A DNA stretch of 8,067 nucleotides from an uncultured Burkholderiales bacterium (GCA_903926695.1 CAIYKK010000002.1:1-8067); one strand, 5' to 3'. Shown: positions 1 through 6,587, numbered from the stretch's first letter. The notes: generated by a model not told the origin, from the sequence alone. Numbers and translations: made by a program.

Positions 1-726
1 CAGCGGCGCACCGCGCAGCTGGAGCTGGCCAACCAGCAGCTTGAATCTTTTTCGTATTCGGTCTCGCACGACCTGCGCAGCCCGCTCAACGCCATCGACG
101 GCTTCAGCCACCTGTTGCAAAAAAACATGCTCAAACTCGCAGCCACCGACCCGCTGGCCGAGCGCAGCGCGCATTACCTGGCGCGCATCCGCAACGGCAT
201 TGGGCAGATGGGCGAACTGATCGACGCCATGCTGTCGCTGGCGCAGGTTTCGCGCTCCAGCCTGCGCTGGGACCGGGTGGACCTGAGCGCTCTGGCCCAG
301 AGCCTGCTGGCGAGCTACCAGGAGCGCGACCCAACCCGTCAGGTTCGCTGCCACGTCGAGCCGGGCCTGCTGGCGCAGGGCGATGCGCGCCTGCTCAAAC
401 AGGTGCTGGACAACCTGCTGGGCAATGCGTGGAAATTCACCGGCGGGCAGGCCTGCGCCGAGATCACGCTGAGCTGCGAGCCGGGGCCGACCGGCGAGCC
501 GGTCTATGTCGTGCGCGACAACGGCGCGGGTTTTGACATGGCCCACGCTTCCAAACTATTCGGCACTTTCCAGCGGCTGCATTCGCAAGCTGAATTTGCT
601 GGCACCGGCATTGGCCTGGCCACGGTGGCGCGCATCGTCGAGCGCCACAGCGGCAAAATCTGGGCGGAAGCCATGCCCGGCGAGGGCGCACGGTTTTATT
701 TCACGCTGGGCGCACGGGCGGCGTAG
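1..726 (+). CDS. Sensor histidine kinase, C-terminal part (5' end outside window)
   Basis: The open frame runs from base 1 to a TAG at 724-726 and gives 241 residues of a histidine kinase catalytic core. In order: the end of a probable coiled-coil linker (QRRTAQLELANQQLESF); the HisKA H-box SVSHDLRSPLNAIDGFS with the phospho-accepting His at visible residue 23; the N-box DNLLGNAWKFT (137-147); G1 DNGAGFD (173-179); the F-box-like KLFGTFQRLH (185-194); and G2 GTGIGLA (201-207). All ATP-binding boxes are intact, so the enzyme should autophosphorylate and pass phosphate to a response regulator. The H-box sequence SYSVSHDLRSPL is typical of PAS/GAF or bacteriophytochrome-type kinases, but the sensor domain lies upstream and cannot be seen, so the signal is unknown. 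No receiver domain follows the kinase core and no regulator gene is adjacent in the window. It ends 16 bp from the convergent DUF1501 gene. Confidence 0.92.
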   Translation, partial: QRRTAQLELANQQLESFSYSVSHDLRSPLNAIDGFSHLLQKNMLKLAATDPLAERSAHYLARIRNGIGQMGELIDAMLSLAQVSRSSLRWDRVDLSALAQSLLASYQERDPTRQVRCHVEPGLLAQGDARLLKQVLDNLLGNAWKFTGGQACAEITLSCEPGPTGEPVYVVRDNGAGFDMAHASKLFGTFQRLHSQAEFAGTGIGLATVARIVERHSGKIWAEAMPGEGARFYFTLGARAA

Positions 727-742
727 CGCGGCCCGCACATTC

Positions 743-2212
743 TCACGCCATAAAACCCAGATTGGCCGGGTAGTTGGGCCGGTTGGCGGCGGCGCCAAAA
801 TTTTTCAGATTCGGCAAGATGGCGTTCAGGTCGGTGTCGGCCACGCCGAACCATTTGGCCAGGGTGGCGGCGTACTGATCGACCGAGGTGCTCGGCAGCA
901 GGCGGCCTTGGCCGACGTGCCACTGGTCTTGGGGCGCGCTGGTGTCGCCCACGCTGACCGGCGGCGGCGTGCCGTAGAAGGCTTTTCCCTTGACCGCGCC
1001 GCCCACCATCAGGTGATGATTGCCCCAGCCGTGGTCCGAGCCGTTGCCGTTCGAGGTCAGCGAGCGGCCAAAGTCGGAGGCGGTGAACGCGGTGACTTGG
1101 TTCGCCACGCCGAGCGCGGCGGTGGCGTTGTAAAACGCCGTCATTGCGGCGCTGACCATGCCCAGTTGTGTGGCCTGGCTGGAAACGAGGTTGTCGTGCA
1201 GGTCAAAGCCGCCCAGCGAGACAAAAAACACCTGGCGCTTCAGCCCCAGACTGGTACGCGCCGCAATCAGGCGCGCCACCATCTTGAGCTGGTCGCCGAG
1301 GCTGTTGGACGCGGGAAAAGCGTTGAACGGCGCGCTGCTGGCCGGAAACGGCGCCAGCGCACTGGTGATGCTGGCGCCTGCGCTGATCGAGCGTTTCATC
1401 ACGCGGTTGTATTCGTTTTCCAGCACATGGGTGCGCGACTGCTGCACCAGCTGCAGCATCGCCTGGTTGACCGCCGCCGAGCCGTACACGTTGTAGGCCA
1501 GACTGCTGACGATGGCCGCGCCGCCCGGACTCATCTGGTAAGCCAGCGCCGAATCGCCGGACAAAAACACCGTGTTGCCGCTCAAGGACATGCAGGTGAA
1601 CAGCGAATTGGCGTTGCCCGGCAGCGCCAGATCGCCCAGATTGCCGCCCCAGCCAACCTTGGCGCCTTCCGGGTAAAACGACTGCCAGACCGATTGCTGG
1701 TCGTTGTGCGAAAACAGCTTGGGCGGCGTCGGATAGGTGTTGCGGTCGGGGCTGTTGTACTGCGCCCGCGTCAGCGGCACGACCAGCGGCCCGACGTTGA
1801 GCTGCACGGCGGCGTGTCCGGCGTTAAACAGCCCCGCCAGCCCGGTCATGGCCGGGTTCAGCGCGTACTGGCGAGCGCCCGCCAGCGCGGTGGTCGGTTT
1901 GAGCAGCGTGGCGGCGAGGCTGGATTTGCCCAGCGCAATGCCGCCCGCCGCCTGATTCGGCGCGCCGCCCCGGATGGTGTGATAAGCGTTGTAGCTCGGA
2001 TCGTCGTAGGTGACGACGGTGTTGGCGTAGTCGCTGCCGCCGTAGAGAAAAACGCACACCAGCGCCTTGTAGTCAGTAGCATCAAACGCGGCGGCTTCGC
2101 CCATCGCGGCCAGATTCATGGCCATCGGCAGCGCCGCGCCCGTCATGGCAAGCTGGCTGGCACGGCGCAGGAAAGCGCGGCGGCTGGTGTCTTCGGGTGG
2201 TGTCAACGGCAT
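743..2212 (-). CDS. DUF1501 family protein, Tat-exported
   Basis: A 489-residue protein of the DUF1501 family, which belongs to the alkaline phosphatase/sulfatase-like fold; no reaction is established. The N-terminus carries a twin-arginine signal: SRRAFLR at 10-16, then a hydrophobic stretch ending near AAA at about 40-42, so it is probably exported folded to the periplasm or surface. Family hallmarks follow: FLYGGSDYANTVV (55-67, the usual GGxDGLN region), SHNDQQSVWQ (168-177), VSLGGFDLHDN (331-341, the usual GGWDTHxxQ), and ASDFGRSLTSNG (379-390) followed by SDHGWGNHHLMVGG (392-405). These Asp/His clusters look like metal ligands. The ATG has a strong Shine-Dalgarno, AAGGGGAG, seven bases upstream. 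That site overlaps the TAA of the DUF1800 gene, so translation is probably coupled. Length is normal for the family and no damage is seen. The family call is firm; an enzymatic role is inference. Confidence 0.94.
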   Translation of the reverse strand: MPLTPPEDTSRRAFLRRASQLAMTGAALPMAMNLAAMGEAAAFDATDYKALVCVFLYGGSDYANTVVTYDDPSYNAYHTIRGGAPNQAAGGIALGKSSLAATLLKPTTALAGARQYALNPAMTGLAGLFNAGHAAVQLNVGPLVVPLTRAQYNSPDRNTYPTPPKLFSHNDQQSVWQSFYPEGAKVGWGGNLGDLALPGNANSLFTCMSLSGNTVFLSGDSALAYQMSPGGAAIVSSLAYNVYGSAAVNQAMLQLVQQSRTHVLENEYNRVMKRSISAGASITSALAPFPASSAPFNAFPASNSLGDQLKMVARLIAARTSLGLKRQVFFVSLGGFDLHDNLVSSQATQLGMVSAAMTAFYNATAALGVANQVTAFTASDFGRSLTSNGNGSDHGWGNHHLMVGGAVKGKAFYGTPPPVSVGDTSAPQDQWHVGQGRLLPSTSVDQYAATLAKWFGVADTDLNAILPNLKNFGAAANRPNYPANLGFMA

Positions 2213-2219
2213 GAAAAAA

Positions 2220-2228
2220 CTCCCCTTA
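2220..2228 (-). promoter_or_regulatory. Ribosome binding site of DUF1501 overlapping DUF1800 stop
   Basis: On the minus strand TAAGGGGAG merges the TAA stop of DUF1800 with a strong Shine-Dalgarno, seven bases before the DUF1501 ATG. Ribosomes finishing DUF1800 would terminate on the binding site for DUF1501, which fits translational coupling and balanced output. The overlap is read directly; the coupling is inferred. Confidence 0.75.
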
Positions 2229-4067
2229 TTTCTGGATCAGGTATTCAGCCGAGGCCATCACCATCAACACAGCGGCGCCAATCCGGTTGAGCTTGTCGTC
2301 CGGGCTGCTGTCTGCGGTGACGGGCCTGGCGTTCAGGGCGTTGATCATCAATGTTTTGGTGGCGCTTGAAAGCTGGCCCGCGCACAGCACCAGACTCAGG
2401 TGATTGACCAGCGCGGCGGCGTCGGTGACGTAGCGCTTTTCCTGCGCGTAGCTGGCGGTGACATCGGGAAGATACGGGCCTTCGTAACCGACCTGCGGCA
2501 CGTCCGGCCTGGGGCAATAAATGCCCCAGCGGATGACGCCCTGCATGTAGTTCAGGTACACGCCCACCGTGATTTCGTTGACCAGCTGAAACTCGGGCGC
2601 GGGCGTTCTGGCCGTCGCCATGACCGTGCCGGGCGGAATAAAACCGGGCCGGAAAAAGTTAAACACCGAAGGCGCATGCAGCGGGCTCTGGCCGAGCTGG
2701 GAATCGACGCTGGTGGTGGGAAACATTTTCCAGCTGTCCGCCGCCGAGGTGGCGCCACAGGTGCGCGCCCATTGAATCAGGCGCAGCATGGGCTCGCGCA
2801 GCTTGCCCCCTTTGTGGTCGGTCGGCACGGTGCGCGCCTCCACGTCGAGCAGAACAGCCGACCACACGGCGCGCAGGTCGCCGCGCACGCCAGCGCCGTT
2901 GTTGTTGAACTTGGCGGCGACGCGGCCCACATAGGCCGGGCTGGGATTGCTGGTGACCAGGCGCTGGATCATCTGCTTGGCAAAAAACGGCCCGACGTTC
3001 GGGTGCCTGAACAGGGTGTCGAGCGCTTTTTTCAGCGCGTCCGGGCCGGGCGTGTTGGCCGCAATGGTCACGCCCAAAAAGGTCACGGCCAGATTTGAGT
3101 GCATGGCCGGATCGAGCAGCATGGGCTTGCGCGCAAAGGTGCGCGACTCCACGCTCCAGCTCTGGCCCGTCACCGGAATACGCACGCCGTCGGAGCGGTC
3201 AAAGTCGTAGCCGGTGAACACCCGCGCCAGATTGGACACATCCGAGGGTGTGTAGGTTTCTATCGGTTTGCCGCTGGCGTCGAGCTTTTCGGTGCCGTCC
3301 GGGTTGAGCTTGTGCAGCCCGATGGTGAACAGCTGCATCACCTCGCGGGCATAGTTTTCGTCGGGCAGGCGGCCAGTTTCGGGGTTTTCTTTTTGGTTGC
3401 CTTTGGTGTTGAGGTAATAACCCATCGCCGGATGCAGCGTCACGGCCTGGAGCAGCTGGCGGAAGTTGCCAAAGGCGTACTTGACCAGCGTGTCCCAGTA
3501 ATGGGCAAAGGCATGGCTGGCCCAGCTGAACTGCGTGGCTTGCAGCGACACGACAAACACCTCGGACAGCGCCAGCGCCATGCGCTTGCGCATCATGTCC
3601 GGGCCACTGAGAAGCTGGTTCCAGAGCATGAAGTCGGCCGGGTAGGTGTTGCCGAAATAGCCGTGGCTGTCCATCTTGCCGTAGCCACGCGCCTCCAGCC
3701 ACTGCCAGCCGGTCTGGCCCTGGGGCGCGTCAAACTGCTGGGTCAGCCACTGGCCGTAAGTGCCCAGACGCAGCGCGTTAATCTCGGCGTTGGTCGAAGA
3801 AAACTGCGCCTGCTGCAGAAACCGGGCCGCTTCGGCGCTGTTGGCGGGCACGGCATCGGCGGCCAGATCGGCCATGATCTGGCTGGTGATGCTTTCGGGC
3901 GCCTGGCTGGCCTGGTCGGAACTGCTGCTGTCGCCATCGCCGCCACCGCAGGCGGCCAAGAGCGCTGCGCCACTCAAGCTGACGGCGGTTTTGATTTCGG
4001 TGTGCGCCGCAGCACAAGGGCGCGCATCGGCGCTGGCGGCGTTAGCTTTGGATTCTGTGGCGAGCAT
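2226..4067 (-). CDS. DUF1800 family protein, probable lipoprotein
   Basis: A 613-residue DUF1800 protein; the family has no established biochemical function. A late signal sequence is visible: a basic n-region ending at Lys26, a hydrophobic stretch TAVSLSGAALLAA, then a lipobox LAAC with Cys40, followed by a flexible GGGDGDSSSSD tether. This predicts Sec export and lipid anchoring. The n-region is unusually long, but no better internal start was found. Family motifs include RMALALSEVFVVS (162-174), PDENYAREVMQLFTIGL (235-251, the most diagnostic), ARVFTGYDF (281-289), GKLREPMLRLIQWART (421-436) and SPLHAPSVFNFFRPG (461-475). The ribosome binding site before ATG 4067 is modest (ACGGGA). The gene begins 52 bp after the phosphoesterase stop and ends 13 bp before DUF1501, the partner that usually follows DUF1800. 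No frameshift or missing motif was found. Confidence 0.94.
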   Translation of the reverse strand: MLATESKANAASADARPCAAAHTEIKTAVSLSGAALLAACGGGDGDSSSSDQASQAPESITSQIMADLAADAVPANSAEAARFLQQAQFSSTNAEINALRLGTYGQWLTQQFDAPQGQTGWQWLEARGYGKMDSHGYFGNTYPADFMLWNQLLSGPDMMRKRMALALSEVFVVSLQATQFSWASHAFAHYWDTLVKYAFGNFRQLLQAVTLHPAMGYYLNTKGNQKENPETGRLPDENYAREVMQLFTIGLHKLNPDGTEKLDASGKPIETYTPSDVSNLARVFTGYDFDRSDGVRIPVTGQSWSVESRTFARKPMLLDPAMHSNLAVTFLGVTIAANTPGPDALKKALDTLFRHPNVGPFFAKQMIQRLVTSNPSPAYVGRVAAKFNNNGAGVRGDLRAVWSAVLLDVEARTVPTDHKGGKLREPMLRLIQWARTCGATSAADSWKMFPTTSVDSQLGQSPLHAPSVFNFFRPGFIPPGTVMATARTPAPEFQLVNEITVGVYLNYMQGVIRWGIYCPRPDVPQVGYEGPYLPDVTASYAQEKRYVTDAAALVNHLSLVLCAGQLSSATKTLMINALNARPVTADSSPDDKLNRIGAAVLMVMASAEYLIQK

Positions 4068-4119
4068 GTGTCCCGTCTCTTTTTAAAAAATGGTGAAAGC
4101 GCGGCTGGGCGGCACGGGC

Positions 4120-4974
4120 TCAGGTTGTCAGCGCAATGCAGGCCGACTGAGCAAACGCCGCCTGCTCGTTTTTGCGGGCATAGCCCAGCGGGTTGGCGAC
4201 CACGCGGCAACCGTGTTTCACATAATCGTTCGGGCAGTGCAGATGGCCGTGCAGCCACAAACTGGCCTGCGGCAGCAGGTCGTCGAGCGTGTTGCAAAAC
4301 CCCGCCGTGCCGGGCGTGATGCCGTAGCGCGGATCGGCGCTGAGCAGGCTGGGCGCAAAGTGCGTCACCACCACCGTCGGGCCGTCAAACGGCACGGCCA
4401 GCGTCTGGCGCAGCCAAACCTGACTTTTGAGACTTTCTTCGCGCACGGCCTCAGCGAGCATGGGCTGGCCCTGACGCAGCGAATGGTTTTTCTTGAGGTA
4501 AAAATTGGCGGCGCGAAAGGCTTTGTCGCGCATTTTGAGCTGTTCGGCCAGCGTGATGTTTTTGCCGCCCAGCGTCTGGCCACCTGTGAGCGCATCAAAA
4601 TCGCTCCACAGCGTGCAGCCGACAAAACGCACGCCAACGAGCAACACGCTCTGGCGCTCCAGCCAGATCAGGCCCAGGCGCTCGCAGGTTTCGCGCAGCC
4701 GCGCCGTGGCCGCGTCAAACTCCTGGCCGTCGTATTCGTGGTTGCCGGGCACAAACAGCACCGGCGTGGGCCAGGCCGCGCCGCCGCATTCGACCGGCAG
4801 CGGCGAAAAGCGCGCCAGCCCGAAGTCGGAAATGCCCAGACTCTCCAGCAGCGAGCCGCTTTGGTACGAGCCGATGTCGCCCGCCAGCACCAGCAGGTCG
4901 GCGCCCGGCGCGGGCCGGGGCTGAAAGTGCGGATTGGATTCAAGGTGCAGGTCGGAGAGGAGCTGAATATTCAC
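4120..4974 (-). CDS. Calcineurin-like metallophosphoesterase
   Basis: A 284-residue binuclear metallophosphoesterase when started at GTG 4974. The five family blocks are intact: SDLHLE near the N-terminus (D-x-H), AGDIG (GD), PGNHEYD (GNHE), VTHFAP, and LHGHLH (GHxH) near the C-terminus. These residues bind two divalent metals and hydrolyse a phosphoester. The substrate cannot be told, and no signal peptide is present, so it is probably cytoplasmic. Start choice: family members normally begin one or two residues before IQLLSDLH, which fits GTG 4974. An in-frame ATG at 5031 would add 19 residues (MVRSLPGG...) that look like translated leader. Neither has a convincing Shine-Dalgarno; CGGCGG abuts the GTG. 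It lies 52 bp upstream of DUF1800 on the same strand and could be co-transcribed, but a functional link is unproven. Similar stand-alone phosphoesterases occur in many contexts. Confidence 0.9.
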   Translation of the reverse strand: MNIQLLSDLHLESNPHFQPRPAPGADLLVLAGDIGSYQSGSLLESLGISDFGLARFSPLPVECGGAAWPTPVLFVPGNHEYDGQEFDAATARLRETCERLGLIWLERQSVLLVGVRFVGCTLWSDFDALTGGQTLGGKNITLAEQLKMRDKAFRAANFYLKKNHSLRQGQPMLAEAVREESLKSQVWLRQTLAVPFDGPTVVVTHFAPSLLSADPRYGITPGTAGFCNTLDDLLPQASLWLHGHLHCPNDYVKHGCRVVANPLGYARKNEQAAFAQSACIALTT

Positions 4975-5030
4975 CCGCCGATTGTGCCGTGCGGACAGAT
5001 TCGATGCGCCACCCGGAAGAGATCGAACCA

Positions 5031-5146
5031 TTAAGATGCTTGCAATTTAGAACAAAAACTAACAATTGCCATCATCATCTTCCGGCTGAAGATATCGAGA
5101 AACAGCGGCAGGTAAATCACGATGCCCGCCACGGCCCTCCGGGCGG
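5031..5146 (-). pseudogene. Possible relic of an IS3-type transposase (rve core fragment)
   Basis: Read on the minus strand from about 5126 to 5079, the translation is GIVIYLPLFLDIFSRK, continuing to a TAA at 5033-5031. The block YLxLFLDIFSRK closely resembles the segment around the first catalytic Asp of IS3-family OrfB integrase cores (commonly YLYLxxDIFSRKIVGW). Nothing recognisable flanks it: upstream it runs into the end of the SGNH gene and downstream the match is lost after about 20 residues. No terminal inverted repeats were found. The best reading is a small remnant of a decayed insertion sequence. A chance match or a different short membrane-like peptide cannot be excluded from so short a stretch. 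Confidence 0.35.
5126..5146. other. GC-rich stem-loop just after the SGNH gene stop
   Basis: CCGCC at 5126-5130 pairs with GGCGG at 5142-5146, and CGG at 5132-5134 pairs with CCG at 5139-5141, leaving one bulged A and a four-base loop. The structure lies five bases beyond the SGNH stop on the minus strand and could mark the transcript end. There is no U-run on its 3' side in either direction, so it is not a canonical Rho-independent terminator. Confidence 0.35.
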
Positions 5147-5150
5147 AAAA

Positions 5151-5909
5151 TCACCGCAACGTCACGCCCGCCGGATGCTTCAACTGCTTTAATGCCTTCG
5201 ACAGCCAGCGGGCATAAGGTTTACGCGCATAGTGGTGGTCAAGTTTTTTCTGATTTATCCACTCATCCCGGACAATGCCATTGGCTCCCAAGGCGGTAGA
5301 GCCGCAGTTTAAATAAGGAATCGCATTGGCTGCACAAAATTCGGCAACCCGCGCATTAAACTCCAGCGCCAAAGCGGTGCGCTCTTGCTGCGAAGCCTTG
5401 ACGCTGCTGCGTGCGCGTGCCACTTCATCTTGTGAATCGGCGTGGTCGGCCAATGTGGGCAGGCAGGCGCTTAATACGGCCACCGGATATTTCTGGTGAA
5501 TATCGGTTAAAAATTGGCAGTAATTTTGAACTGATCGCAGCATTAGTTTTGCAATATTTTGTTTAGAGCTTTCTGCAATTTTCCAAAGTGCATAGGCGGT
5601 ATCGACTTCACCCAGATTGACAAATACCAAGTCATATTTCTGATCTGAAATAGCCGTCATAAACGTGGTGTAAGCGCCGGTTTGCGATGCCCGGTTCGCA
5701 ATTCCGTAAGCTGTGCTGCCGGGAACGTACACCACGTTAAATTTGGTGTGGGGAAACGCCCAGAGAAAACGCCAGTTTTCAAACACACGGATGTGCGAAT
5801 CGCCAATCACCAAAATATTGTGCAACGCCTTGCGGTACAAAACTTTGCGCACCCACTCGCGTATCTTGCGGTGGGTTTGACCCAGCGCATCGGTTATCAC
5901 TTTCTGCAT
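5151..5909 (-). CDS. SGNH/GDSL hydrolase-like protein
   Basis: A 252-residue protein when started at ATG 5909, which has AAGG eight bases upstream. The frame stays open to an ATG at 6023, but those 38 extra residues lie in GC-rich spacer and look non-coding. SGNH-type features: block I LVIGDSHIRVF (33-43) with the candidate nucleophile Ser38; PGSTAYGI (63-70), which could supply the oxyanion Gly; VNLGEVDTAYALW (97-109) in the position of block III; and LDHHYAR (223-229) as a possible C-terminal Asp/His pair. GDSH and GEVD motifs occur in SGNH-like proteins often found near polysaccharide or glycosyltransferase genes. The substrate is unknown, and ester or acetyl-group hydrolysis is only a family-level guess. 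There is no signal peptide; the N-terminus is basic and amphipathic (HRKIREWVRKVLYRK). Much of the gene is clearly more A+T-rich than its neighbours and lies beside a possible transposase relic, which suggests acquisition. Confidence 0.78.
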   Translation of the reverse strand: MQKVITDALGQTHRKIREWVRKVLYRKALHNILVIGDSHIRVFENWRFLWAFPHTKFNVVYVPGSTAYGIANRASQTGAYTTFMTAISDQKYDLVFVNLGEVDTAYALWKIAESSKQNIAKLMLRSVQNYCQFLTDIHQKYPVAVLSACLPTLADHADSQDEVARARSSVKASQQERTALALEFNARVAEFCAANAIPYLNCGSTALGANGIVRDEWINQKKLDHHYARKPYARWLSKALKQLKHPAGVTLR

Positions 5910-6065
5910 TTCATTAACCTTGCCACAATGCCCCGCGCTCCTTGAGCTGGCGCATCGCGCTGATGCAGGGAAATCGTGTGCGGAACCAAGAGGAGGGCGA
6001 GGGTACCACTCTTTCTGAGTCATAGACCAGCCACGGCTGGCACCGCAGGCCGGTGAAACGACCCA

Positions 6066-6102
6066 CCGCCCTTCGGCGGCCCTGCGCAGCGCCGGGTCCG
6101 CC
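6066..6102. other. Two overlapping, mutually exclusive hairpins downstream of DUF305
   Basis: CCGCC (6066-6070) can pair with GGCGG (6075-6079) around a CTTC loop. Alternatively GGCGGCCC (6075-6082) can pair with GGG-T-CCGCC (6094-6102) with one bulged T. Both share the middle arm, so only one can form. The structure lies 12 bases beyond the DUF305 stop on the minus strand and may end or stabilise that transcript. No U-tract follows, so an intrinsic terminator is not supported. The rest of 5910-6113 holds no gene that can be supported. Confidence 0.35.
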
Positions 6103-6113
6103 GCTTCGCTGCC

Positions 6114-6515
6114 TTACTTCGCCGCGTGGCGGGCCTGCCACTTTTTCATGAAGGCGATTTCCTGCTGCTGGGCCTTGATGACATTCTTGGCCAGCTTGCG
6201 GATTTCCGGGTCTTTGCCGTATTTGAGCTCGACTTCGGCCATGCTGATCGCACCTTCGTGGTGCGGAATCATGTGCGAGACAAAATCCTTGTCAGCATGG
6301 CCGCTGTAGGGGCCGTCCATGTCCCTCATCATCTTCTCGCCGCCCTTTTGGTAGGCCTCGGTCGAAGGGCTGGATGCCGCAGGCGTGGCCGCGTGGGCCA
6401 TGCCATGATGTTCTTCCGGTGTGGCGGCCGTCTGGGCGCTGGCCGTGAAGGTTGCCGCGCACAGGGCGATGCCAGCGAAAAAACAGGCTGCGCGGGAGAA
6501 AGAAATGTTTTTCAT
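6114..6515 (-). CDS. DUF305 family periplasmic protein
   Basis: A 133-residue secreted protein. ATG 6515 is chosen because it has AGGA eight bases upstream and begins a clean Sec signal peptide: MKN, a hydrophobic core, and TASAQ at about 24-28. An in-frame ATG at 6551 would put 12 odd residues before it and lies inside the likely promoter. The mature protein has a His/Met-rich, Ala/Pro-rich linker (EEHHGMAH, 35-41), then the DUF305 core DKDFVSHMIPHHEGAISMA (75-93) and a helix with KNVIKAQQQEIAFMKKW (110-126). DUF305 is a four-helix, ferritin-like fold. Some members (CopM of cyanobacteria) bind copper in the periplasm, and the clustered His and Met residues here fit metal binding. No copper ATPase, CopA/B or Cus gene is in view, so copper tolerance is an inference. 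It is divergent from the RTX gene. Confidence 0.93.
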   Translation of the reverse strand: MKNISFSRAACFFAGIALCAATFTASAQTAATPEEHHGMAHAATPAASSPSTEAYQKGGEKMMRDMDGPYSGHADKDFVSHMIPHHEGAISMAEVELKYGKDPEIRKLAKNVIKAQQQEIAFMKKWQARHAAK

Positions 6516-6533
6516 GGTCGAAATCCTAAAAAA

Positions 6534-6562
6534 GGTATAAACAGTTTTCAATTGAAATTGAA
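6534..6562 (-). promoter_or_regulatory. Possible promoter of the DUF305 gene
   Basis: On the minus strand TTCAAT (6562-6557) and TATACC (6539-6534) are 17 bases apart and just upstream of the DUF305 ribosome binding site. Both match the sigma-70 consensus only partly (about 3/6 and 4/6), and the implied leader would be short, roughly 10-15 bases. The 12-bp palindrome at 6546-6557 fills the spacer, a usual place for a regulator to act. Another promoter further upstream is possible. Confidence 0.3.
6546..6557. repeat. 12-bp perfect palindrome TTTCAATTGAAA
   Basis: TTTCAATTGAAA is a perfect self-complementary 12-mer 31 bases upstream of the DUF305 ATG, between the candidate -35 and -10 elements. 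It is an operator candidate; no known regulator consensus is assigned. Confidence 0.45.
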
Positions 6563-6587
6563 TTACGTATTTTCACGCAATAGTGAA
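6563..6587. repeat. Motif TTACGTATTTTCAC with TTCAC-N6-GTGAA inverted repeat
   Basis: TTACGTATTTTCAC at 6563-6576 merges into the inverted repeat TTCAC (6572-6576) / GTGAA (6583-6587). A near copy, TTACGTAATTTTCAG, occurs at 6815-6829 in the same orientation, close to the divergent RTX gene. The pair suggests a common protein site at both ends of the intergenic region. This is seen in the sequence; the function is inferred. Confidence 0.4.

Noticed and set aside
727..742. Terminator between the convergent kinase and DUF1501 genes
   Set aside because: The gap is only 16 bases, with no hairpin and no T-run visible.
506..2290. Very long open frame on the + strand over the kinase end and DUF1501
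   Set aside because: It is antisense to a gene with clear family motifs and a Tat signal. The translation is Arg/Gly/Val-rich low-complexity shadow typical of GC-rich DNA, with no motif of its own.
4075..4095. TTTTTTAAAAA tract between phosphoesterase and DUF1800 considered as a terminator
   Set aside because: No GC-rich stem precedes the T-run on the minus strand, so there is no support for termination. The two genes may still be co-transcribed.
3099..4319. 406-codon open frame on the + strand antisense to DUF1800
   Set aside because: DUF1800 on the opposite strand carries all family motifs. The + frame has no recognisable domain and spans the intergenic gap into the phosphoesterase.
4090..5034. 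314-codon open frame on the + strand antisense to the phosphoesterase
   Set aside because: The minus strand encodes all five metallophosphoesterase blocks; the + translation shows no conserved pattern.
5910..6113. In-frame extension joining the DUF305 stop to the SGNH gene, suggesting a read-through fusion
   Set aside because: The two genes share a frame separated by a TAA and an open spacer, but the SGNH gene has its own good ribosome binding site at ATG 5909 and the spacer peptide shows no conserved features. A shared frame has a one-in-three chance.
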